Assembly (NCBI GenBank): GCA_018606805.1
Contig: JAGYWI010000019.1
Span: 1 to 59,237 of the forward strand
From: Candidatus Magnetomicrobium cryptolimnococcus
Lineage (GTDB): Bacteria; Nitrospirota; Thermodesulfovibrionia; Thermodesulfovibrionales; Magnetobacteriaceae
Direction: 5' to 3'
Length of the DNA: 59,237 bases
A model generated the notes under the pieces. The model did not search any database, was not told the DNA's origin, and worked only from the letters and a program-made list of their open reading frames with translations. Position numbers and translations under genes: made by a program. Of this stretch, positions 36,304 to 43,881 are shown in pieces; the first letter of the stretch is position 1; the number at the start of each line of letters is the position of its first letter.

Positions 36304-36419
36304 TTAGCCCTTCTATTTTTGATCACTCGACTGCCACCTTTAGTGCTCATTCTTTTAAGAAAGCCGTGTTTTCTCTTCCTTCTTCTATTGTGTGGATGAT
36401 ATGTCGTATAAGTTCCCAT
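36279..36419 (-). CDS. rpmH: Ribosomal protein bL34
   Basis: 46 residues: [20 protein letters not shown], then a middle and end [20 protein letters not shown] and LTV. All hallmarks of L34 (basic, HGF, RRxKGRxRLTV ending). The N-terminus is a little different from the common MKRTYQP start. GAGGG lies upstream of the ATG. First gene of the rpmH-rnpA-yidD-yidC operon, the usual bacterial order. Its last about 25 nt overlap the rnpA open frame. Confidence 0.93.
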   Translation of the reverse strand: MGTYTTYHPHNRRRKRKHGFLKRMSTKGGSRVIKNRRAKGRKRLTV

Positions 36420-36453
36420 TAATATTCCCTCTACTATAAATTTTAGAAGAAAT

Positions 36454-36483
36454 AATATAACTCGTTATAATATATCATGTCAA
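36454..36483 (-). promoter_or_regulatory. sigma70-type promoter of the rpmH operon
   Basis: On the minus strand TTGACA (36478-36483), an 18-nt spacer, then TATATT (36454-36459), with about 30 nt to the rpmH ATG. The best -35/-10 match found in the window. Confidence 0.65.
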
Positions 36484-36569
36484 GTAAAAAAAGAAAAAAA
36501 TACAGGGCAAGCTCATCTATACCCAAACAAATTAGGTTTGCAAGGCATTATTAAAAATAATAAGGAAAC

Positions 36570-36655
36570 AAATACACAGTGAGGGCGCTGCCCTCACTCT
36601 CGCCAACGGTGCGGAGGCGCACCAGGGGGTGATAGTCTCTGCGTGGCTTCAAAGT
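36570..36655. repeat. Palindrome repeat block beside hairpin element
   Basis: GTGAGGGCGCTGCCCTCACT (36579-36598 region), CTCTCGCCAA, then GGTGCGGAGGCGCACC, a copy-specific palindrome. Same scaffold as 13400-13450 and 6410-6445. Confidence 0.65.
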
Positions 36656-36855
36656 AGAGAGGGGGTTTTAAAGGGGGAGATATTTTTACTCCCCCTTTTT
36701 GCGCCAAATCGGCGAATGGAAAGCCAACCCCCATTTTTTTGGGGGGGTTGGCTTTCCATTCGCCGATTTACTCGTTATGCCTGCACAAGCTTTAGGAAAA
36801 AAAGTGTCATTCTGCCACAGTGTACAACATTTAGCACTTATTGTCAGGACAAAAG
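36656..36855. repeat. 200-nt hairpin element, copy 2
   Basis: Inverted relative to copy 1 (18289-18488). Holds a small GGGGGAG/CTCCCCC hairpin (36673-36695), GCGCC, then a hairpin at 36706-36769 with a 27-bp perfect stem (AAATCGGCGA base, inner arm ATGGAAAGCCAACCCCC) around a T-run loop. The flank ACTCGTTATGCCTGCACAAGC to GTCAGGACAAAAG matches copy 1 with about seven differences in about 90 nt. The arm itself is unrelated to copy 1, yet fully self-complementary. No gene seen. Confidence 0.85.
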
Positions 36856-36923
36856 GGTTTTTCCCCCGCTTTTCTAATCCTTTTTCTTTTATTTTTGCTC
36901 TTACTTAATTTGAATAGTTATAA

Positions 36924-37757
36924 TTACCACTGCAGTTTTCCATTTAAAAGTTTATCATACAAGTTTTTTGTAATAAATGACCGTTCATGTATTTCGTCAT
37001 CATAGTACTTAGTATTTAACTCATAGGTACGTAGACATTTGCGTGGGTCAAGTCCTTTAGTACTTACAGCAAAAGCCCACCAGTTACCCGGATAGGTGGA
37101 TATTGGTGTTGTGTATAGGTCTACAAGTGGAAAGACTTCTCGAAACTTTCCCTGCATTTCAACAACTATATCCAAGTGGTGGTGTAGAGATTCTGTATGG
37201 GTTACAAACATACCGTTATCATTTAGACTGGTTTTTACATTAGTAAAAAATTCCTTTGAAAAAAGTGAGCGTGCTATGCCGATAATATCAGTAGAATCAA
37301 CAATGATGGCATCCATATTTTGTGCATTTTTAACAAAATCGGCACCATCCATAATCTTAATATCAACACGTGGGTCATCTAACGCTGCGGCTGTTATCGG
37401 TAAAAACTCCTTTGACACATTGACGACAGCCTCATCTATTTCAACCAAGAATACCTTTTCAATAGACTTATACTTTAAAACCTCTCTCACCACTCCGCCG
37501 TCGCCACCGCCAATAACAGCCACTTTTTTAGGATTTGGCTGGGCACTTAATACCACGTGGGTTAGCATCTCGTGGTAAAAAAACTCGTCCCTTTCTGTAA
37601 CTTGCACGACGCTATCCAGAAGGAGCATTTTACCAAAAAACTTGTTCTCAATTACTGCTATATCCTGAAACTTGCTCTTACCTCTATAGAGGACCTTTTC
37701 AACGCCATAAACATACTGTATGGGCGTATAAGGCTCTGCCTCATGAAAATAAATCAT
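36924..37757 (-). CDS. speE: Spermidine synthase-type aminopropyltransferase
   Basis: 277 residues. Transfers aminopropyl from decarboxylated SAM to a polyamine. The N-terminal strand domain precedes the methyltransferase-like core (KVAVIGGGDGGVVREVLKY, VEIDEAVVNVSKEFL, DARVDIKIMDGADF-type acidic loop, IIVDSTDIIG). The usual substrate Asp pair is present in the core. Directly after an ODC-type decarboxylase (13-nt gap), forming a two-gene polyamine operon. No SAM decarboxylase is nearby. Confidence 0.93.
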   Translation of the reverse strand: MIYFHEAEPYTPIQYVYGVEKVLYRGKSKFQDIAVIENKFFGKMLLLDSVVQVTERDEFFYHEMLTHVVLSAQPNPKKVAVIGGGDGGVVREVLKYKSIEKVFLVEIDEAVVNVSKEFLPITAAALDDPRVDIKIMDGADFVKNAQNMDAIIVDSTDIIGIARSLFSKEFFTNVKTSLNDNGMFVTHTESLHHHLDIVVEMQGKFREVFPLVDLYTTPISTYPGNWWAFAVSTKGLDPRKCLRTYELNTKYYDDEIHERSFITKNLYDKLLNGKLQW

Positions 37758-37770
37758 TCAATTGCCTCCT

Positions 37771-38934
37771 TCATATGATGTAAATATTTGGAATCATACA
37801 GCCATTAAATTCCGACGCATAGGAAACCGTGTAAGCGCCACTTGACAGGATTAGCACCATATCGCCAATTTGTGGTTCACGCAGCAGTATGTTTTTATCT
37901 ATAACGTCAAAACTATCACAACTAGGACCTGCGATAACCCAGCTTTTCTCTTCACCTATGCCATCGTGCGTTTCGCTTACAAAACAGTATTTAATACCGC
38001 CAACACTTTCCATAAGACCGTTAAACACACCAACATCAATATAAAGCCAGTCCTCGTATCCACGGCGCGCCTTACCAGTTACAGAAGTAGCAAAAATCCC
38101 GGCCTCACCAACCATGACTCGGCCAGGCTCTATATGTACAATCGTGCCTTGAGGAAATCGCTCTTTTATTAATGTATTAATATTTGTCTCGATTTTTTGT
38201 ATTGTCAACACATCCCTCGTGTACCTCACAGGGTAGCCACCGCCGATATTGATTATTTTTAAGTTGATACCTGCCATTTTTGCAGCTTCCCACAGTATTT
38301 TAGTTTTATCAAGGGCTATGTTCCAGTTGTAAAGGTTATTGCACTGTGAGCCTACATGAAAAGTGATACCAACAGGCACAAGACCTTTTGATAGAGCTGC
38401 TTGCATAAGTATAATGGCATCTTCAATTTCAACGCCAAATTTCTTACTAAGTGGCCATTCACTGCCTTCATTTGGCACTGAAAGTCTTAAATAGACAAAA
38501 GAGCCGGGGGCGTATCGGGCAAGTTTATCTATTTCTGCTATGGAATCAAAGGCATAGTACCGTAGACCGTATTCGTATGCGCTTTTTAGAAAGGTTATTG
38601 TCTTTACTGGATTACTGGAGATAATCTTGTCTGGATTAACATTTAACTCTCTTAATACACGCAGCTCACCTTCTGAGGAAATCTCAAAACCAACGCTAAG
38701 TGTATCCAGAAGATGTAAGATGTCTTTTGCTGGATTGGCTTTAACAGCATAAAAGACACTACTGTCTTGAATATCCTTACCGATAGTGAGGGCATTTTTT
38801 TTAATTAACTCACTATCTATAATTAGACAGGGGGTTTGTATATCGCCTTTGTCTATAAAATTTAGTGTTTTAAAAAAAGTTGACTTATTAACTATACCAG
38901 CTATTTTATGGTCTATTTTAAATCTCTTAATCAT
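37771..38934 (-). CDS. PLP-dependent ornithine/lysine decarboxylase (fold III)
   Basis: 387 residues. The PLP Lys is in SSVFYAVKANPAKDILHLL. HVGSQCNNLYN, INIGGGYPVRYTRDV, the HIEPGR loop, and AGPSCDSFDVIDKN (the Cys/Asp site with the essential catalytic Cys) all fit eukaryotic-type ODC. Makes putrescine (or cadaverine) for the next gene, speE. The start is the first Met. The common alternatives, diaminopimelate and carboxynorspermidine decarboxylases, share the fold; GPSCDSFD favours ODC/LDC. Confidence 0.88.
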   Translation of the reverse strand: MIKRFKIDHKIAGIVNKSTFFKTLNFIDKGDIQTPCLIIDSELIKKNALTIGKDIQDSSVFYAVKANPAKDILHLLDTLSVGFEISSEGELRVLRELNVNPDKIISSNPVKTITFLKSAYEYGLRYYAFDSIAEIDKLARYAPGSFVYLRLSVPNEGSEWPLSKKFGVEIEDAIILMQAALSKGLVPVGITFHVGSQCNNLYNWNIALDKTKILWEAAKMAGINLKIINIGGGYPVRYTRDVLTIQKIETNINTLIKERFPQGTIVHIEPGRVMVGEAGIFATSVTGKARRGYEDWLYIDVGVFNGLMESVGGIKYCFVSETHDGIGEEKSWVIAGPSCDSFDVIDKNILLREPQIGDMVLILSSGAYTVSYASEFNGCMIPNIYII

Positions 38935-39165
38935 TTGGAATATATTATAATATTTTCCCTACTGGTGCAACAATTATTTTTGTAAACAGCAATTTAACTC
39001 ATTCCATGTCTTTACCGATACTTTATATGTAGTAAAAAAATGTTATTATATATTAATGGGGGGTTGGATATTATAGATTAATAAAAGATGTTGATTGGCT
39101 GTTTGATATTGGGTAACTTTATTTAGAACTGAAACGGTAAATAGTTTTAGAGGTGGATTTATATT

Positions 39166-39813
39166 ATGAAGAGTAAAGGCAATAAGGGTAAAAATGGTAA
39201 ATTAAGAGGCCTAAAATTTACGCTTATCCTGATAGTTGCTCTTGGTTTGTATTTTTCTATTAGCAGTGCTGATTATAATTTTCTTAATAAACTCAATGAA
39301 ACGGGTGATTACATAACGGCAATTAAACGTTTTATGAAACATAAGACGAATGAAACATCATTGCCCGGAAAGGTTATAAAGGTAATGGATGGCGATACGG
39401 TTGTTATATTTTCACATTTTTCGACAAAACCATTTAAGTGTAGACTGTATGGCATTGATTCCCCAGAGGTCGGGAAAAACAGGGTTATTGGGCAAAAATA
39501 TGCTAACATGGCATATGAAGAGCTCAAAGGCATGCTCTTAAGCTATGATGTATCGGTTACGTTGACTGGTGAAAAGACGTACGACAGACAGGTGTGTATA
39601 CTTAAAAAAGGAAATATGGATGTCAACCTTGAGATGATAAAAAGAGGTTATGCTTGGGCCTATGTGCATTACTTGGATGAGCCTTATAAGAGTATCTATA
39701 TTGGTGCACAGGATAAAGCCAAAAGCGAAAAACTAGGCATTTGGAGTTTATCGTCTCCAGAGGCACCGTGGGACTTTAGAAAAAGGCTTCATGACACTAC
39801 AAGTAAGGGATAG
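39166..39813 (+). CDS. Membrane-anchored thermonuclease-like (SNc) nuclease
   Basis: 215 residues. N-terminal basic segment and hydrophobic helix (about 17-35), then an SNc domain (about 62-205): GKVIKVMDGDTVVIF, CRLYGIDSPEV, EKTYDRQVC, GYAWAYVHYL. The Arg/Glu/Arg-type catalytic positions of staphylococcal nuclease are recognisable (R in CRLYG, E in GEKTYDR, R in YDRQV). Ca2+-dependent nuclease, probably outside the cytoplasm. AGAGGTGG ribosome binding site. Standalone. Confidence 0.85.
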   Translation: MKSKGNKGKNGKLRGLKFTLILIVALGLYFSISSADYNFLNKLNETGDYITAIKRFMKHKTNETSLPGKVIKVMDGDTVVIFSHFSTKPFKCRLYGIDSPEVGKNRVIGQKYANMAYEELKGMLLSYDVSVTLTGEKTYDRQVCILKKGNMDVNLEMIKRGYAWAYVHYLDEPYKSIYIGAQDKAKSEKLGIWSLSSPEAPWDFRKRLHDTTSKG

Positions 39814-39874
39814 TGTGAAGTAGTAGGGGAGTTTACTCCTAAAAGAGTGTAAGGGTTTATTTAGAAGTAATAAA

Positions 39875-39940
39875 AGACGTTGGAAAACCAATATAGACAA
39901 AAAAGGGAGGGGTGCCCTGTCTAAATTGGTTTCCAAGTCT
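39875..39940 (+). terminator. Hairpin after the nuclease gene
   Basis: AGACGTTGGAAAACCAATATAGACA pairs imperfectly with TGTCTAAATTGGTTTCCAAGTCT around a 20-nt loop, followed by TTTATT. Likely terminator or attenuating structure before the small lipoprotein gene. Confidence 0.5.
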
Positions 39941-40018
39941 TTATTGACAGATATGCTGTAAAAAATCTATTATAGAATAAGGAGTTTTATAGGAAATAAT
40001 AACAATCGGAGGTTATAT

Positions 40019-40207
40019 ATGATGTTAAAGTTGTTTATTGGCGTACTTATATTGTTATGTGCAGGGTGTGTTGTCGTTCCACCACCAGGTGGACCACCGT
40101 ATCCAGCACCACCGCATCCGTGGTTTATCATTGAACATACCCCTGAAAACGGTACAATTGAAACTGTTAAGAGTAGTAGTTACGGTTATATAGAGACAAC
40201 TAACTAA
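40019..40207 (+). CDS. Small putative lipoprotein
   Basis: 62 residues (or one fewer from the second ATG). Lipobox LLCAGC at about 12-17, then a VVVPPPGGPPYPAPPHP proline-rich stretch and a short polar tail. CGGAGG is well placed before the ATG. Probably attached to the membrane surface. No family recognised; short length keeps confidence moderate. Confidence 0.65.
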   Translation: MMLKLFIGVLILLCAGCVVVPPPGGPPYPAPPHPWFIIEHTPENGTIETVKSSSYGYIETTN

Positions 40208-40245
40208 AGAATTTCTTTGAACTTCTATTTTATAAAAATGCTCTT

Positions 40246-40890
40246 ATGAAGGTGTTACTCATTGAGGATGATGGTATACTAAGGGAAAGCCTAAAGGACT
40301 ATCTTGAAGGAAGTAAGATAGCGTGTCATAGTCCTACGGATGAACGTGATTATGTGGATTTTTTGGCTACAAATAGTTATGATGCCATAATAATAGACTT
40401 AATGTTAAGATTCATAAAAGGGGAAGATATTTTACAAAAAATAAGAAAAGAAGGACTAACTACTCCTATTTTGATTTTAACAGCTAAAAACGCAATCGAG
40501 GATAAAGACGTGTGCTTTACGTTAGGGGCAGATGACTATCTGGTAAAACCGTTTGAGCCACGGGAATTACTCTTAAGACTAAAGGCGCTGTCAAAAAGAC
40601 ATGGGCAAACACTCATAAAAATAGGCAACGTTATTGCAGATATTGAAGGACAAACACTATATCGGGACAATGTGGAGGTTAGTATTTCAAAAAGGGCATG
40701 GAGTCTGCTTTATCTAATGATTTTAAATAGAGGAAAAGTAGTTACAACTGAAACTATTATGTCGTATGTGTGGGGTGATAGCCCTGTAGGAGATGAGATT
40801 ATAAGAACATACATAAAGATATTACGTAAAATTTTACCAAAGGATACAATCACAACATTTAAAGGCAGAGGGTATAAGCTTACTATTTGA
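40246..40890 (+). CDS. OmpR/PhoB-type response regulator, orphan
   Basis: 214 residues. Receiver with acidic pocket LIEDDG, phospho-Asp in AIIIDLMLRF, Thr in LILTAK, Lys in DYLVKPF. C-terminal winged helix from about 128 (ISKRAWSLLYLMILNRGKVV, IIRTYIKILRKILP, GRGYKLTI). Binds DNA when phosphorylated. There is no sensor kinase beside it. The start has no ribosome binding site, and a tiny ATG CTC TTA TGA frame (40238-40249) ends on its ATG. Target genes unknown. Confidence 0.9.
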   Translation: MKVLLIEDDGILRESLKDYLEGSKIACHSPTDERDYVDFLATNSYDAIIIDLMLRFIKGEDILQKIRKEGLTTPILILTAKNAIEDKDVCFTLGADDYLVKPFEPRELLLRLKALSKRHGQTLIKIGNVIADIEGQTLYRDNVEVSISKRAWSLLYLMILNRGKVVTTETIMSYVWGDSPVGDEIIRTYIKILRKILPKDTITTFKGRGYKLTI

Positions 40891-40932
40891 GCTATTAAAC
40901 AAATTATATTTTTAAGGATTGATAAAAAAACA

Positions 40933-41952
40933 ATGGACTTCCTACAAAAAATAAAGGCTAAAAGAGATATTAATTTTGTAGTGCTTGCAGGAACATATAA
41001 TAATCCGAAGCGGTTTATACAAAACTCAAATATAAAAGCCCTCGTGCCTTACAATGGAAAACCTATGATAATACCGGTTATTGAAGCAATAATGCCCTAT
41101 GCTCAGAAAATAGTTGTTTGCGGCAATGCACGGTTATTAGAAGAAGGAATCGTCAAACATATTAAAAAAAACGCTGATAAAATTGTTTTTGTTGATGAAA
41201 CAGCTGATTTATATAAAAAACTTATAGCAAAAGACATTGGCTTTCTAAGATCAATCAGAGGTATACGTAAAACAGTTCAAGGCGATATGAACGATGCGTT
41301 GAATATCATTACAAACGCTATAAACGCCTCCATAATGTTAAATAGCGTTAATGATTTTTTCTTTGTACTAGGTTGCGATATTCCCGATATTAATGAACAA
41401 CTCATGGCGACACTACTTGATGACTTTTCCTTCTGTCTTGAAAACGATATAAAACTCAAAGGAAAACCAAGCAGCTTTTATATTTCTTTGGGTAATATCG
41501 TCTTTGAAAATTACTATAATTTAAAAAAACGTAAAAGACCACCATTAGTATTAAATCAAAACTTACAAGTAAGAATCGGAAATATCCATCTACTAAACCT
41601 TGCAAACATATTAAAAACAGCTAATATTAAAAAGATATTTCATGCTATAAATAAGAGAAAACTAAAGGATCACCCATTTAAATCATTCTTATTCTCATTG
41701 AAAATATTTACGCTGAAAGATTATATTGAAGTTTGTAAATTATTATTTAATATACAAAAATACTACAATAATAATTACTTTCTGAAACCATTTAGTTATT
41801 TTAAAATAGAAGAAAAAAAGGTTCTGGCGGTTTTATCTAATTTCTTTGGGTTTGAGATACAGTTTGTACATACCGTCGGCTCAGACGATATAGATACTGA
41901 TGAGGAATATTACGCAAAATTACAATCAAAAACAATAGGCTCTTCCGACTAA
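40933..41952 (+). CDS. Nucleotidyltransferase-like (MobA/NTP-transferase) protein
   Basis: 339 residues. The N-terminal half has a nucleotidyltransferase pattern (FVVLAGTYNNPKRF, NIKALVPYNGKPMIIPVIEA, then FFFVLGCDIPDINEQLMATL, where D precedes the metal site). The C-terminal about 130 residues, rich in K, N and F, have no recognised partner. Could transfer an NMP to a sugar or cofactor. Substrate unknown. Located 42 nt after the orphan response regulator, so it may be under the same transcript. Confidence 0.65.
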   Translation: MDFLQKIKAKRDINFVVLAGTYNNPKRFIQNSNIKALVPYNGKPMIIPVIEAIMPYAQKIVVCGNARLLEEGIVKHIKKNADKIVFVDETADLYKKLIAKDIGFLRSIRGIRKTVQGDMNDALNIITNAINASIMLNSVNDFFFVLGCDIPDINEQLMATLLDDFSFCLENDIKLKGKPSSFYISLGNIVFENYYNLKKRKRPPLVLNQNLQVRIGNIHLLNLANILKTANIKKIFHAINKRKLKDHPFKSFLFSLKIFTLKDYIEVCKLLFNIQKYYNNNYFLKPFSYFKIEEKKVLAVLSNFFGFEIQFVHTVGSDDIDTDEEYYAKLQSKTIGSSD

Positions 41953-42097
41953 AACTACTGCACGAATAAACCCCATATTTATCCATTCTGACTTATATTT
42001 TGTACATTATTCCTCCCTTCCATCCTCTAAGTGTTTATTTCGAGAAATCTCAGTTAACGGATGTTGGCTAAAATTTTGTATGAATTTTAAAATAATA

Positions 42098-42119
42098 TAT
42101 AGCGCATTTCGATTTGATA
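42098..42119 (+). repeat. 22-bp dispersed motif (copy 3 of 3)
   Basis: TATAGCGCATTTCGATTTGA(TA), identical to the minus-strand copy at 16355-16376. It sits in the 311-nt gap 41953-42263, followed by AGGTTCGCCCCTAC (42168-42181), which recurs inverted at 53513-53526. Confidence 0.6.
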
Positions 42120-42198
42120 GGTAACAAAAATTAAGGGCGAAGATGCGAAGGCGCACCTCCCTCACATAGGTTCGCCCCTACAAAAATACAGGCATCAT

Positions 42199-42232
42199 AG
42201 GGGCAGACCTTTCGAGTGTCTGCCCCTTTTTT
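42199..42232. terminator. Rho-independent terminator
   Basis: GGGGCAGAC pairs exactly with GTCTGCCCC around CTTTCGAGT and is followed by TTTTTTTC on the plus strand. Well formed for a plus-strand transcript from 40933; it also lies just after the nrnA stop on the minus strand. Confidence 0.75.
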
Positions 42233-42263
42233 TCTTTTTCTTTTTCTTTTTTTTCTTTATTTT

Positions 42264-43226
42264 TTATACTTTATCTTGCAACAGGGAAACAAGTTTTGCT
42301 TTTGCTTGAACTATATTTCCTTTATAAGTAAAGCCGGCAGCGTTTCTATGGCCTCCGCCTCCAAAGTCTGCTGCTACGTATGCCACGTTTTTATTACCTT
42401 TTGAACGGAGGCTTACTTTCCATGAGTCTTTTTCCCTTTCTCTGTAGAAGGCTGATATATTTATACCGTTTACCATAAGCGGCAAGTTGACGAGGTTTTC
42501 TGTATCGTCGCGATTGGCGCCGGTTTTTTCAAACATATTAAGGGTTACCACAGAAATTGCGACACAGTTATGGATTTCCATAGTATTTAGCATTTCCCGC
42601 ATAAGCAGAAATTTGGGTTCATTCCAGTTATTATAAAGTTTATCGGTAACATAGGCTGGTTCAGCGCCTGCCTTCATGAGTTCAGTGCCGATTGCCATAG
42701 CTTCGTGTGTAGTGTTAGAGTAGCGGAAGGTGCCGGTATCAACACAGATGCCGGTATATAGATTAATGGCCATATCGTGGGTAATTGCAACGTCGAGGGT
42801 TTTAATCAGCCGATAGATGAGTATAGCGGTAGCGGATGCTGTTGGGTCTATCCATCGTATGTCCCCATAGTTGCTTTGTGTTAGGTGGTGGTCAATGACA
42901 ATCGTTTTATAAAAAGAAATGCCATCAAGCCCTGTTCTTTCGGCGTTATTAACGTCTACAAGTATTTGTGTTGAGTCATCCATTTTACCTGTATGTCGGT
43001 CTATAATTTCATCGCCTTTAACTCTTATGCTACCTGGTAGAAACATAAGAGATTCTGGAACTTTATGTTTATTATAAACAACAGCCTTTTTCCCAAGTTT
43101 TTCGAGGGCTTCGCACAGTGCCAGCCCGGAGCCTAGGGTATCACCATCAGGATATAGATGGGTTACTATCACGAAATTATCATTGTCCATCAAGTATGTT
43201 AATAATTTATGTGGAGGCAGATTCAA
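42264..43226 (-). CDS. nrnA: Bifunctional oligoribonuclease / PAP phosphatase NrnA-like (DHH)
   Basis: 320 residues. DHH domain: VTHLYPDGDTLGSGLALCEA, ILVDVNNAERTG, IVIDHHLTQSNYG. DHHA1 end: GGGGHRNAAGFTYKG. Degrades short RNA and pApA or converts PAP to AMP. Normal length. Last gene of ylxR-infB-DUF503-rbfA-nrnA, 2 nt after rbfA, a common gene order. Confidence 0.92.
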   Translation of the reverse strand: MNLPPHKLLTYLMDNDNFVIVTHLYPDGDTLGSGLALCEALEKLGKKAVVYNKHKVPESLMFLPGSIRVKGDEIIDRHTGKMDDSTQILVDVNNAERTGLDGISFYKTIVIDHHLTQSNYGDIRWIDPTASATAILIYRLIKTLDVAITHDMAINLYTGICVDTGTFRYSNTTHEAMAIGTELMKAGAEPAYVTDKLYNNWNEPKFLLMREMLNTMEIHNCVAISVVTLNMFEKTGANRDDTENLVNLPLMVNGINISAFYREREKDSWKVSLRSKGNKNVAYVAADFGGGGHRNAAGFTYKGNIVQAKAKLVSLLQDKV

Positions 43227-43228
43227 AA

Positions 43229-43573
43229 CTATTCTCCTTTCGTCTGTTTAATCAAAGATTCTATCCTATTAGCATAATCTATAGAGTGGTCCTCGAAAAA
43301 CTCTAGTTCTGGCATATGCTTTAATCGTACAATTGATGATAGTTCACGTTTTATAAAGCCTCGCGCACTGTTTAATATCTTTAACACTACCTCGCTGTCT
43401 TTTTTTTTCAAAACGCTAACATACACCTTTGCAAGTTTAAGGTCTTCCGTTATTTCAGTATCTGTTATAGTTATAAACCCAAGGCGCGGGTCTTTTAGTT
43501 TGTGTAGTATAATATCAGTTACCTCTTCTCGGATGAGGTCTTTCACCCTTTTGGAACGTTTATAGGGATGCAT
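43229..43573 (-). CDS. rbfA: Ribosome-binding factor A
   Basis: 114 residues. KH-like fold with LREEVTDIILHKLKDPRLGF-type start and DLKLAKVYVSVL, LKHMPELEFFEDHSIDYANR. Needed for maturation of 16S rRNA in the 30S subunit. One-base overlap with the DUF503 gene and 2 nt from nrnA. Confidence 0.95.
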   Translation of the reverse strand: MHPYKRSKRVKDLIREEVTDIILHKLKDPRLGFITITDTEITEDLKLAKVYVSVLKKKDSEVVLKILNSARGFIKRELSSIVRLKHMPELEFFEDHSIDYANRIESLIKQTKGE

Positions 43574-43851
43574 TACAGTATCTCCATTTTATAATTAAGT
43601 AGTTCTAATAGCGGTTCTCGTTCTACCATGTTTTTAACATTATCAAGAGTACTGTTTAGCAGCTGCTTATCGTTGGACACTGTTACGGCGTAAAGGGTTA
43701 CTCGCTGCCACAGATCGCTACCTTCTTCAGCTATGGCTACGTTAAATTTTTTCTTAAGCCTATCCTTAAGAGACTTAAGCACATAGCGTTTAGACTTTAA
43801 CGAGCCAGCCTCCGGTATATGCAGATCAAGCATGAGTAAACCTATAACCAT
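43573..43851 (-). CDS. DUF503 / YlxP-like protein
   Basis: 92 residues: MVIGLLMLDLHIPEAGSLKS, KRYVLKSLKDRLKKKFNVAI. Standard DUF503 pattern and position between infB and rbfA. Likely an RNA-related accessory of translation or ribosome maturation; not characterised. Confidence 0.9.
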   Translation of the reverse strand: MVIGLLMLDLHIPEAGSLKSKRYVLKSLKDRLKKKFNVAIAEEGSDLWQRVTLYAVTVSNDKQLLNSTLDNVKNMVEREPLLELLNYKMEIL

Positions 43852-43881
43852 AGCGTAATGTACACCTTTTTAAGCAAAGTT

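Noticed and set aside
36629-36908. Two overlapping frames through the hairpin element
   Set aside because: They read through both arms of a perfect palindrome and have no coding character.
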